Source: Burkholderia cepacia
Lineage (GTDB): Bacteria; Pseudomonadota; Gammaproteobacteria; Burkholderiales; Burkholderiaceae
DNA length: 64,000 nucleotides
Assembly (NCBI RefSeq): GCF_001718835.1
Contig: NZ_CP013443.1
Span: forward strand, 1-64,000
Reading direction: 5' to 3'
Below, one piece after another: positions 12,101-21,595 of this stretch. Every line of letters begins with the position of its first letter. The stretch's first letter is position 1. Both the position numbers and the translations under genes were made by a program. The notes beneath the pieces were generated by a model. That model was not told where the DNA came from. It did no database searches and saw nothing but the letters and a program-made list of their open reading frames with translations.

Positions 12101-12276
12101 AGGCGCTGCCACGTATCAGGCTGCGTCGTCTCAATCCATGCCAGCAGGTCGAGTAGAAAGAGCCCATTTGTGCGGTCGTAGCTCGCGGCATCGCCTTCGG
12201 CATAGAGCCAACCATTGGCCGCCAGGAACTGGCAGATCTCGGCTTCGAAGTGATGCTCCTGGTGCAGGTCGCTCAT
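9163..12276 (-). CDS. hsdR: Type I restriction endonuclease subunit R
   Basis: 1037 residues, the normal HsdR length; ATP-driven translocase and nuclease. The N-terminal PD-(D/E)XK nuclease has D143 (DLVLFVNG), then E157 and K159 (AELKS). SF2 helicase motor: Walker A SAGSGKT at 308-314, DEAH box (IADEAHSSQTG) near 421, motif III FTATPK, motif VI-like QTLSRLNRAHPGK near 680. The C-terminal half holds the helical domain that binds the methylase core. It is the last gene of the minus-strand hsdM-hsdS-DUF5655-hsdR set, 57 bp after the DUF5655 gene. All key residues are present, so it should be active. Confidence 0.95.
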   Translation of the reverse strand: MSDLHQEHHFEAEICQFLAANGWLYAEGDAASYDRTNGLFLLDLLAWIETTQPDTWQRLIKTHGPALNERLAERVRKSLNERGTLDVLRRGVEMLGLKEPLSLVQFKPALAINPVIGQRYAANRLRVVRQVRHSLNHPQDALDLVLFVNGIPVATAELKSDFTQSVQDAVDQYRFDRHPQPKGGQVEPLLSFPSGALVHFAVSQTEVMMTTRLAGPATQFLPFNRGNNGAAGNEPNSHGFATGYLWEEVWARDSWLDILHRYLIGKRDDKKQLKAVIFPRYHQLDATRKVVADVLAQGSGQRYLIQHSAGSGKTNSIAWTAHFLADLHDAEHRKIFDSVLVVSDRTVLDAQLQEAIFDFERTTGVVATITNEHGSKSAQLGQALKDGKKIIVCTIQTFPFALQEVQKLAATEGKRFAVIADEAHSSQTGEAAAKLKQLLSAEEWADLQDGGEVDTEALLAAQMEARTGAKGLTYVAFTATPKQKTLELFGRPGPDGLPQPFHVYSMRQAIEEGFILDVLKNYTTYKLAFRLAHDGQEYDEKQVERSAAMKGIMQWVRLHPYNIVQKVQIVVEHYRENVQQLVDGKAKAMVVVASRKEAVRWQKAIRAYIERRNYPLGVLVAFSGEIDDPESYPAAVTETSKELNPGLKGRDIRDVFDEPEYHLLLVANKFQTGFDQPLLCGMYVDKMLGGIQAVQTLSRLNRAHPGKDTTYILDFVNDAAEVLKAFKTYYETAELDATTDPHHVYDLRAKLDAAGYYDDFEVDRVVNAELNPKGTQAQLQAAIAPVADRLLRRYKAVQQERTTAEAEHDDKAAQAAKGMLDALVLFKNDMGAFVRLYAFLSQIFDYGNTDIEKRFLFYKRLIPLLEFGRERDIVDLSKVTLTHHNVRKIGRQTLNLGHGDAPKLAPMDSVGSGSAQDKQQAYLGEIIEKVNGLFEGELTDDDQLVYVNGVIKGKLLENETLVQQAMSNSKEQFANSPDLKDALLRAIMDAFEAHSAMSTQALGSERVRDGLKDILLGPAQLYEALRARSEQSPPEPQ

Positions 12277-12333
12277 GGATGGCCCCGTATAAATTCGAAT
12301 TTGTTCTTGGATGGGAAGGGCTGTGCTTGCCGT

Positions 12334-13266
12334 TTAGCCCTCTGTGTAGCTACGCTCCAGCAGCTGCTTGGCGCGCTCAAGGTCGGCGTGTTTCCGAAGT
12401 GTCAGTTCGACGTCTCCCGAGCCCCAATGACCGATCTGACTCACATCGCGACTGAACCCATCCTCGAGCGTCACCGTCGTCGGGTCAAGTTTGAGCATGA
12501 CGAGCAGCCTGTTCGGATAGGCAATGACGCAAGCAAAATTCTTCAGGCGCCGGAAGGCGGTGTAGAGCTTCAGGCGCTTCTCCTGCACATCTTCGCCCAG
12601 GCTCATTAGATAGCTCGTTGTATGCGCATACAGGTCGAGAATCTCAGTGGATGCAAGGGCAAGTTGCTCATCGAGCGACTTATCCTTACCCGCTACCCTT
12701 GGTTTATCCGGCTCCGCGGGTACGTTGACGGAGGTAGACTTGCCCGCCGTGGCATCAGGAACGGTCTGCGCATTAACCAGTTCGAGCAGCAGCAGGTCAT
12801 CGCCGAACAGCTTGTAGCGAATCAGCTCGATATTGCGTGGAATCTGCTGGACAGCGTGCTGGTCATAGCGCGTGAAATCGGCCGCGATACACAGCAGGCG
12901 CGTGCCGGTCCACTCGATGTCCTCAGCCACCTCCTTGCCGAGCTTCTCCATCACCAGCCAGCGAAACTCCGCCTGATGGTCAAGCAGCCAGTCTAGATAG
13001 AACAGCCCCTGGTTGATGACGTTTTCGTTGCTCTGACGCTTGTACTCGATGATGACCGGGCAACCGTTCTCATCGAGGCCCAGGGAATCGATTCGGCCCT
13101 TGTGGGTCTTTCCGGTCGCATATTCGCTGGCCAAGAAGTGGACACCGAGGAAGGTCAGCATGTTTGCTTCGATGAGACCCTGTAGTTGCTTCTCCACCTT
13201 TGCAGTCTGACTGGAGAGCTCGCTAGCGGTGCCGTTCGACAAACGAAACAGTTGAATGTCGCTCAT
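12334..13266 (-). CDS. Predicted PD-(D/E)XK nuclease with C-terminal DUF5655-type domain
   Basis: 310 residues. The N-terminal half carries GRID (D60) followed by IIEYK (E74, K76), a PD-(D/E)XK nuclease core of the NucS/DUF91-like kind. The C-terminal part (about 215-310, DLYAHTTSYLMSLGEDVQ ... HWGSGDVEL) matches DUF5655-type domains. A low-complexity linker at about 165-205 joins them. Its start overlaps the hsdS stop by 4 bp (ATGA), and it lies between hsdS and hsdR, so it is translated as part of the type I operon. Such genes recur in type I loci, but their role there is not established. Confident in the nuclease-like fold, not in the substrate. Confidence 0.75.
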   Translation of the reverse strand: MSDIQLFRLSNGTASELSSQTAKVEKQLQGLIEANMLTFLGVHFLASEYATGKTHKGRIDSLGLDENGCPVIIEYKRQSNENVINQGLFYLDWLLDHQAEFRWLVMEKLGKEVAEDIEWTGTRLLCIAADFTRYDQHAVQQIPRNIELIRYKLFGDDLLLLELVNAQTVPDATAGKSTSVNVPAEPDKPRVAGKDKSLDEQLALASTEILDLYAHTTSYLMSLGEDVQEKRLKLYTAFRRLKNFACVIAYPNRLLVMLKLDPTTVTLEDGFSRDVSQIGHWGSGDVELTLRKHADLERAKQLLERSYTEG

Positions 13267-14587
13267 GCGGCCAGTTCCTGCGGCACCGCATTGCGTACAT
13301 CGATTTTTCCGGTGACGGCGGCGGCAATCAGGGCACTTCGGCGCTCTTTGAGCAAGTTAATGGCGTGTTCGGCTTCGGCTTTTAGAGCGTCAAGCTTGGC
13401 AGTTTCGTCGTTGACGAATAGCAATATATCCCTTTGTTCTTGAGCGGGAGGCACCAGCACAGGCAGTTCCATGATGTTCGACGAAGATATGGATGCCAAG
13501 TTGGTACTTTGCTTGGAACGCCCCATGAAGTAGAACTGTGCGTATCGCGAGCTGGTAATAAGATTAAGCCAGTTCGCATCGATGCTGTGAGTGCGAACCG
13601 CAAACACATGATTTTGGTGAATGCAGTTTTTAATTTCACCATGCCAGATAGCGCCGCGTCCCAATTTATCGAAGTCGCCCCCCTCATTCATGAGGACGTC
13701 ACCCGGCTGTAGTCGATATCTGTCTAGTTGTTCTGGCTCGATATCAATCGTAGCAATATCATCCAACGCCAAAAACCCATCTTGGACGTTGGCAACGCGG
13801 AGATAGGGAACGTTAACGGTTTCTTTGCCCATAGTGTCCTTTCCCTTTGCAATACCCGTCTGAACCGATGCGACAAACTTCAGTCGTGTGACACCCCAAT
13901 GAGCCGGCACCTCCCCCAGCCACGCCACGCCGGAGTCCTTCATCGGCACACGGGGATTGAGGCCACGGGCAACGACGTGCGACAGGGTCGCCTGGCGCTT
14001 TTCTACCAGCAGGGCGAGGAGCTTTTCCTGCTCGGCAATCAGCGCGTCGATTTTGCCGGTTTCGCGGTCGAGGAAAGCCGCGATGTCGACTTGTTCCTCT
14101 TCGCTTGGAATCACCATCGGCATGCGCTTCATGTCAGTGAATTTCATCGACTGACGCAAGCCACCACCCATCGAATAAAAGACCTTTGTAAGGTCGTATG
14201 CGCGAAGCAAGTATGAAAGAAAGCGTGATTCGACCTTCGTCGGCCGAATCACTAGGTACGCGGACGTGATGATGCCCCGCTCTTCAACGAGGGCGCTACG
14301 CAGGCTGCGCTTGTCGTTCTGTAGGTCCGTCAACCGGAGGACGATGTCTCCCGGTTCGATGATTTGGTATGTTTCGAATGATTCTGGCAATAGGCCATCA
14401 TTGGCTTGGATGTCTTTCCGAACAATCCGCCCGTAGCTGAGCGACAGAAGGTTGTCCTCGCGCATCCCGATGTTAGATTCAGCTCTCTCTGAAGCGATGC
14501 TAAGGAGCGGTAGAACGGACCATCCGGCCGGTATGCTCCCAATCCAAGGAATTCCGCTGCCCTTGTACTCTGAATATCTTGGTAAGC

Positions 14588-14591
<4 letters not shown>
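13263..14591 (-). CDS. hsdS: Type I specificity subunit S
   Basis: 442 residues with two target-recognition domains. TRD1 begins YKGSGIPWIGSIPAGW and TRD2 begins KDSGVAWLGEVPAHW (about residue 217); each is followed by a conserved helix pair, DRETGKIDALIAEQEKL at about 174-190 and NDETAKLDALKAEAEHA near 393. The protein dictates the bipartite recognition sequence, which cannot be read from the sequence by eye. It overlaps hsdM by 4 bp upstream and the DUF5655 nuclease by 4 bp downstream, so the M-S-nuclease set is translationally coupled. Confidence 0.93.
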
Positions 14592-16429
<1,838 letters not shown>

Positions 16430-17110
16430 TATCGTGAGGCCTTCAGCCGCTTGCTCATTTTTTAGGCAGCCGACTGCCAGAGGACGGCGTTTCTTGAAGT
16501 CGTCGCGGCATCGGCGTGGAGTGGCGTCGATTTTACATGGGGAAGCCGCCCAGGGAATCGCGGTAACTCTGTACCGCCACTGGAACGGACAGAAACCGTT
16601 GAGGTACCGTAAGGCTGCTTTTCCCCTCTATCCTGCTATCAGTCCGTCCTAGAGCCACCGCAAGCACGACGATGCACGCAGATGGCGTCGATCCCGAACC
16701 AACCAAGAAAGAGAAGAGAACAAGTCGCGCAACGCTGCCACCATCCTCGATGGCTGTCACGCTCAAGTGGCTCGGGAAGCACTCCACTATCCGACCAAAA
16801 TAATGAGATAAGATTCGTAAAATTCTCCGCACTCCACCTTGAGCAGTAGCTGGATGGACTGGTCCAGTTTCAGGACCACGTATCAGAAGTCGACCTTGAA
16901 GGTGAGCTCGTGGCGTGTGGGTCAATGGGCTTACACCAACGCCACCAGGGCTCAGGTTAGAGCCAGGATTGCCGCCAACAACACATCTCGATCGACGCCA
17001 CCTACGTCGACTGCTTTACGTAGTTCTCTATGTCACTCCCATCATCTGTTTTGCCGAGGCGTCACGATCCTGTGACATCGGATAACTAGGCTAGGTAGAA
17101 AAGAGACCAC
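16430..17110. other. Intergenic region between hsdM and the DUF3883 gene
   Basis: Divergent spacer of about 680 bp. Several short frames exist on both strands, but none shows family signatures, codon bias or a ribosome binding site. It must hold the promoters of the type I operon (leftward) and the DUF3883 gene (rightward). I see no repeat, RNA gene or insertion sequence in it. Confidence 0.45.
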
Positions 17111-18238
17111 ATGGGCATCCAAGAAATAAAAGACCCGGCTGCAATCCGGGCGGCAATGGACGAGTACGATCGTGTGGGTCGTACCTACTTCCTCGAAAAA
17201 TACGGCTTTGGCAAAGCACGAGACTACATGTTGCGAGATCCCGAGACTGGCCACCTGTATGACTCGAAGGCGATCGTCGGTGCAGCCTACGGATACGCAT
17301 TTCCCGAAGGTGCCTCGCTAAGTTCGGCCGACTTCGTAGGGGGGGAGGCTACCGTCGAACGTCTGCTCACCAACCTGGGTTTCGAAGTCGTGCGGATTGG
17401 CCAAGACTGGAGCCGAGAAGAAGTTGAGGCCACGGTACAGGACTATTTCCAAATGCTGCGCCGCGAGGCAAGCGGCCAAGCATTCAACAAGTCCGAGCAC
17501 AACGACCAGCTGCGGCAGAAACTCCGTGCACGGAGCAAAGGCTCGGTCGAGATGAAACATCAAAACATCTCTGCTGTCCTGGATCAGCTCGATCTCCCAT
17601 ACATTCGGGGTTACAAACCACGCTCGAATTTCCAGGAGCTGCTCCGTGAAGTCGTCGTTGCCTACATTCAGCGGGAGCAACCGGTTTTGCAGACCATCGT
17701 CGACGCTATCGAAGAGCAGACCGAACCTGGCAATAAAACCTACCGTGGTGTCTTGATTGAGCCTCCAATTCCCGAAACACTGCCATCGACAAAGCAGCGG
17801 AAACGCCTGCCTCGGAAACTGGACTACGCTGCCCGTGACGAACGAAACCGGAGCCTGGGACGCAACGGCGAATCATGGGTAGTTGGTTATGAGGAAGCGC
17901 GGCTCACCGAATCGCTTCGGCCTGATTTGGCCGCCAAGATTGACTGGATCTCCGATAGATGCGGGGACGGCACCGGCTATGACATCATGTCCTACGAAGT
18001 GGACGAGCTGAGCCGCTTCATTGAGGTGAAGACCACAAACGGTGGCTCGCTCACACCCTTCGTCGTCAGTCGGAACGAGCTGGAATTCTCCGAAGAAGCC
18101 GAGGACGCGTTTTGCCTTTACAGACTCTTCGACTTCGCAAAGACCCCGCGACTGTTTATTCTGCGCGGCGCGCTAAGCGACTCCGTGCATCTTGAAGCGA
18201 TCGACTATCGTGCTCGGCTAAAAGCCGTCTCCCGATAG
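17111..18238 (+). CDS. ScoMcrA-head/DUF3883 (NOV_C-like) putative restriction protein
   Basis: 375 residues. The N-terminal 70 residues (EYDRVGRTYFLEKYGFG, YDSKAIVGAAYGY) match the ScoMcrA-like N-terminal head domain. The C-terminal region from about 255 is DUF3883/NO VEIN-like: LGRNGESWVVGYEEARL, then GYDIMSY (D) and RFIEVKTT, giving a D...ExK arrangement typical of PD-(D/E)XK-like nucleases. The middle is unassigned. ScoMcrA relatives restrict modified (phosphorothioated or methylated) DNA, so a modification-dependent defence role is plausible, though inferred. A diverged second copy of its last 61 codons lies at 26975-27160. The ATG at 17111 is the first in frame. Confidence 0.7.
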   Translation: MGIQEIKDPAAIRAAMDEYDRVGRTYFLEKYGFGKARDYMLRDPETGHLYDSKAIVGAAYGYAFPEGASLSSADFVGGEATVERLLTNLGFEVVRIGQDWSREEVEATVQDYFQMLRREASGQAFNKSEHNDQLRQKLRARSKGSVEMKHQNISAVLDQLDLPYIRGYKPRSNFQELLREVVVAYIQREQPVLQTIVDAIEEQTEPGNKTYRGVLIEPPIPETLPSTKQRKRLPRKLDYAARDERNRSLGRNGESWVVGYEEARLTESLRPDLAAKIDWISDRCGDGTGYDIMSYEVDELSRFIEVKTTNGGSLTPFVVSRNELEFSEEAEDAFCLYRLFDFAKTPRLFILRGALSDSVHLEAIDYRARLKAVSR

Positions 18239-18321
18239 ATAGTCAGGCGACACACGCATCGCTCCGGTGAGCGGCACGCCACCCACATCTTTGGCTACCA
18301 GAGGGAATCGGAGCGCAAGCC

Positions 18322-18942
18322 TCATTGCCCATCCCTCTGGAACTCCATCCTCAGCCGCTCTCGATACCGGGCGTCCCTCGTTCGGATCGCCTCGATCCAT
18401 TCCTCCCACTCGTCTTCGCTCAAATAGGCGCTGGTCGATGATCGCCGCCCTTCGATAAACGCATCCTGCTCGGCCAGACTCAGACTCTCCCAATACCTAT
18501 CCCACACATTCTCATACCAATGCTGCGCATCCCCCTGCAGGTTGTAAATCAACGACCCGAGTTCGTACCACGCAAGCCATGGCGGTGGCGGATTGAATCC
18601 GGATACCGAAACTGAGCGAACAAGCTCGACATCGTTCGTCAGCAAACTGACCTTCTTTCCAGAGTAGTGGTCAGCGCTGGAAAAGAACGTGTGAGTCGAT
18701 CCATCTCGCACGAACTGGCGCGGCCCCACTCGCTCCCTGCCCACGACCACAAGATTGACGTAGACAGGGAACTGTTCGACTTCGACATCCTGTGTCACGC
18801 AGAACGCCCTGACGCCAAGGTCTCCCATCCATAGTGCCCCGGGATAATCCGGAAACGACTCAGATTGAAGCGTCATCGGCGTCCCCGCAAACGTCTCGCG
18901 CAAGTACGTCAGATCAGCCTCAAAGAGCTGCTCGATTGCCAC
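18322..18942 (-). CDS. Putative immunity protein for the disrupted PAAR toxin (N-terminus probably lost)
   Basis: Open frame EQLFEADLTYLRETF...EFQRDGQ, about 206 residues from a GTG at 18942. It has acidic, aromatic-rich composition (WLAWYELGSLIYNLQG; YWESLSLAEQDAF) like many immunity proteins; no named family is recognised. It directly follows an IS21 istA remnant whose frame runs into it at 18957, so its native start was probably removed or displaced. In the original operon it would have been the gene after the PAAR toxin, the normal place for the immunity gene. Whether it is still translated is uncertain. Confidence 0.5.
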   Translation of the reverse strand: MAIEQLFEADLTYLRETFAGTPMTLQSESFPDYPGALWMGDLGVRAFCVTQDVEVEQFPVYVNLVVVGRERVGPRQFVRDGSTHTFFSSADHYSGKKVSLLTNDVELVRSVSVSGFNPPPPWLAWYELGSLIYNLQGDAQHWYENVWDRYWESLSLAEQDAFIEGRRSSTSAYLSEDEWEEWIEAIRTRDARYRERLRMEFQRDGQ

Positions 18943-18956
18943 CTTTTGCTCTTCGA

Positions 18957-19397
18957 GTATGGGTTGTCGGGCAGCGTCAACAGCAACGGCTGCTCGCGAG
19001 CGAACGCTTCGCGCACGGTCATCGTGCGATCCTCGGGGCATGGCCGGTCGGCCGCCTGGGTACGGCACCATTGCTCGGCTTGGGCGTTCAGATCATCGAG
19101 ATCGGTGTACTTGCGCGCGGCGAAGAAGGCTTCTCGAACGTGGCGGATCGCGCGCTCCACGCGCCCCTTCTCATTGCCGCGCGCGACGGCGACAGGCCGC
19201 GGCTCGAAGCGGTAGTGGCCGGCGAACGCGAGCAGCGTCGGATGGAAACGGATCGCGTCGCCGACGCGCTCGAGCACGGCCGATTTCAGGTTGTCGTACA
19301 GCAGGACTCTTGGCAGTCCGCACCACGTGTTGAACGCGCCGATGTGGCCACGCAGGAAGTTCTCCATGCGCGCATCGAGGAAGAAGCGCAGGTAGAT
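18957..19397 (-). mobile_element. IS21-family istA transposase remnant
   Basis: About 147 codons of IstA without start, stop or partner istB. They include RFFLDARMENFLRGH, GLPRVLLYDNLKSAVLER, the conserved ARGNEKGRVERAIRHVREAFF catalytic-core segment (read in two pieces) and AREQPLLLTLPDNPY, where similarity ends. It is bounded on one side by toxin sequence and on the other by the immunity-like gene, with no terminal inverted repeats or target duplication visible. It is therefore a deletion relic, not a mobile element in its own right. Confidence 0.8.
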
Positions 19398-19601
19398 GGA
19401 AATGTAACTCGTCAGCTTGTCGTAGCCCATCACGTGCTCGGCAATGGTCGCGTTCGAACCCGGCCCCCTGGGCCACAACCCATATTTTTCCGGATACACT
19501 TCTCGCATCGCGTCGAGTGGCCGCAGCCGGAGTGCCTGCAAGAATGGATCGTGAATGGTCGTATAGCTGCGTCGAACGAGAAACCCGTCTTTGCCCGGCT
19601 T
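19398..19601 (-). pseudogene. Toxin C-terminal domain fragment of the PAAR effector
   Basis: Frame KPGKDGFLVRRSYTTIHDP...ATIAEHVMGYDKLTSYIS, fused in frame to the istA remnant. The conserved-looking Arg near its start and the truncated YIS(T/S) motif resemble R-S-E ADP-ribosyltransferase-like toxins, but the second half of the domain is gone, so this is tentative. An in-frame TAA at 19602-19604 and a short degenerate stretch separate it from the PAAR frame. It is read as the tail of a former PAAR-toxin fusion. Confidence 0.45.
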
Positions 19602-19672
19602 TTAAGACCCCAGGAAGTCGGCGCAGCGCCATGTCCTAGCAGCCATCTGCGACGACGACGCGTTTCGCAACA

Positions 19673-19933
19673 TCATCCCCCGGTGCACGACTGGCTGGCG
19701 ATCAGCCGTGCACCGCATGCAAGTTCGTCGCCATCGCACGCGGCTGGCTGCCCATCAAATCGAGCGTTACCGGACACCTTCGCGATAAAGGTCTGACCGT
19801 GAATCTCGCAAATCGCCGGGTCGTGTAAGCGGGCAATCGCCCTACCCTCGATCCGCGAATCAGGTGCACCGGACAGCACGCGCCCGCCGTGGCTATGAGT
19901 GTCGCCTTCGACGATGTATTTTTTCTGGCTCAT
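19673..19933 (-). CDS. PAAR-domain protein (truncated effector)
   Basis: 86 residues forming one PAAR domain, the conical tip that sharpens the VgrG spike: YIVEGDTHSHGGRVLSGAP, DPAICEIHGQTFI and CGARLIASQ are typical of this family. It stops at TGG just after the PAAR fold, whereas homologues often continue into a toxin; the toxin-like remnant downstream (19398-19601) supports loss of a C-terminal extension. It lies 30 bp after tla3 in the vgrG operon. Confidence 0.8.
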   Translation of the reverse strand: MSQKKYIVEGDTHSHGGRVLSGAPDSRIEGRAIARLHDPAICEIHGQTFIAKVSGNARFDGQPAACDGDELACGARLIASQSCTGG

Positions 19934-19963
19934 GGTGCGAACCTGTATAGTTGGCGAAACGCG

Positions 19964-21589
19964 CTAGAAATCCCAGCCGAACAACTGCGGATGCGCCTGC
20001 CGTGACGCAGAATCCGGGGGCGTCAGCATCACGATCGTCGCGCGCGATGGATCGCGCAGGTTAATGAGCGCATTTACCTTGCCGTCGCCATAGCTCATCA
20101 TCAACGCCAGCGCGAGTTGCACCAAGGTCGAACTCGTGCCCGTATCTCCGCCGATGCGGCGTTGCATATCGAACGCGTCCTTCGGATCGTCCAGGTCAAT
20201 GTGTTGCGGATTGTCGTGCAGCGCCTGCACGAGCAGCGCGAGATTTTGAGTTGACGCGCCAGTATCGTAGAACATCCGGCCGGGCTGTTCGCCAGGCGTA
20301 AGCGTCTGAAGCGCCTCTGTCCAACCAGCTCGCAACCTTTCAAGGCGCTCGCCCTTCTTCAACAGTTCGCCATGCCCATCGCTCAGGTCGACCCGCACCG
20401 GCCGATGCAGGTACGCGAGCACCGGCCAGTTGTCGTACTCCTTCAGTTGCCACGTCGTCCACGGTACCGGCACCCAAGGATTCGGCTTAAACCCCTCCGG
20501 GGCTTTCAGTGACGTAGTCTTCCAAAACTCAGGCAGCTTCTCCTGCCAGTAGTCCCACGGCATTTCCGATACGTCGGACGATGGCTTTGGGTAAGCGGCT
20601 TGTTGATCCCAGAAGTAGTTCCACAGCTTGATCACGTCGAACTGCGTTTTCTCGTTGTCGATAGCCTCGGGTGCATCGACAACGTACGGTCGAATCAGGC
20701 GGTCCACTCGATCCTTGCGCGTGACCAACAGGGCTACGAAACTGTCGGGCCGCTTCGGCACGAAATTACCCCTGGCATTCGATTGCTTCAAGTAGTCGTC
20801 GCCCGGCGTACGCAGGTAAGCACGCGTATTCAACCCGTCTTCCATCAACACCACTGCGGCGGGCAAATCCGGATGTTGATCGAACAATGCGAACAACCGC
20901 GAGACCACCTCATCGCCATGCTCCGTATGGAGTTCGTCAAGGCGAATATACATGGGGTTGCCAATGCCAGCACCGTTATCGGCATACCCGATATGGCTTG
21001 CCATCCGATCAGCGTCTTCGTTGTTTTCATTTCGTGGTGGGCCCGCCACAATCACCGGAATGGGCCAGAACCCGACCCAACCCCGTAGCGTGTAGCCAAA
21101 CACGTTATTCTCGCGTTGGCTACTTGCCTGAGTTCTCTCGTCATCCGACCAAGGATAGTCCTTCGGATCTTGCAACAGCAGCGTGCCCTTGACGCCCGCT
21201 TCGTCGAGGCGCAACAACAGCGCGCGTTGCCGAAACCGATCTACGGTCACGCCGAAGCGCCGCACCTCAAGTGTGAAGCGCGGATCGCGCGGCACCGCCG
21301 AGATCGCCGCATTCGATTGCGCTGCCGCTGCTTGCACGGTGGCGGGATCAGCTTGCCGCCGAGCTTCATCGTGACGCGCCCACGCCCGATAGCCTGCATA
21401 GACGCCACCCGTGAGTACCAGCACAGGCACGATCCACAGCAGCACGCGTTGCATCATCGAGGTATCTCCCAAAGGCGAAAAACCATTCATCGTAAGCAGC
21501 TTCAGCACGATGGTCCAGACAAGCGTCAGAATCAGTAGCGCAATAAGGAGTACGCGGGCGCCCGACGGGCGCGTAATGGAAGTCGTCAT
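19964..21589 (-). CDS. Type VI lipase adapter Tla3-like (DUF2875)
   Basis: 541 residues. Two N-terminal membrane segments (about 13-32 and 49-70) precede a large soluble DUF2875 domain (EVRRFGVTVDRFRQRALLLRL region; GWVGFWPIPVIVAGPPRNEN read in pieces; closing PDSASRQAHPQLFGWDF). In the family, Tla3 binds the lipase effector Tle3 and loads it on VgrG. Here it follows tle3 by 6 bp and precedes the PAAR gene, fitting that role. It could also have periplasmic immunity-like functions; that is not evident from sequence. Confidence 0.8.
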   Translation of the reverse strand: MTTSITRPSGARVLLIALLILTLVWTIVLKLLTMNGFSPLGDTSMMQRVLLWIVPVLVLTGGVYAGYRAWARHDEARRQADPATVQAAAAQSNAAISAVPRDPRFTLEVRRFGVTVDRFRQRALLLRLDEAGVKGTLLLQDPKDYPWSDDERTQASSQRENNVFGYTLRGWVGFWPIPVIVAGPPRNENNEDADRMASHIGYADNGAGIGNPMYIRLDELHTEHGDEVVSRLFALFDQHPDLPAAVVLMEDGLNTRAYLRTPGDDYLKQSNARGNFVPKRPDSFVALLVTRKDRVDRLIRPYVVDAPEAIDNEKTQFDVIKLWNYFWDQQAAYPKPSSDVSEMPWDYWQEKLPEFWKTTSLKAPEGFKPNPWVPVPWTTWQLKEYDNWPVLAYLHRPVRVDLSDGHGELLKKGERLERLRAGWTEALQTLTPGEQPGRMFYDTGASTQNLALLVQALHDNPQHIDLDDPKDAFDMQRRIGGDTGTSSTLVQLALALMMSYGDGKVNALINLRDPSRATIVMLTPPDSASRQAHPQLFGWDF

Positions 21590-21595
21590 AGCGCG

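Noticed and set aside
16533..16925. 130-codon minus-strand open frame upstream of hsdM
   Set aside because: No motif, no codon bias, no ribosome binding site.
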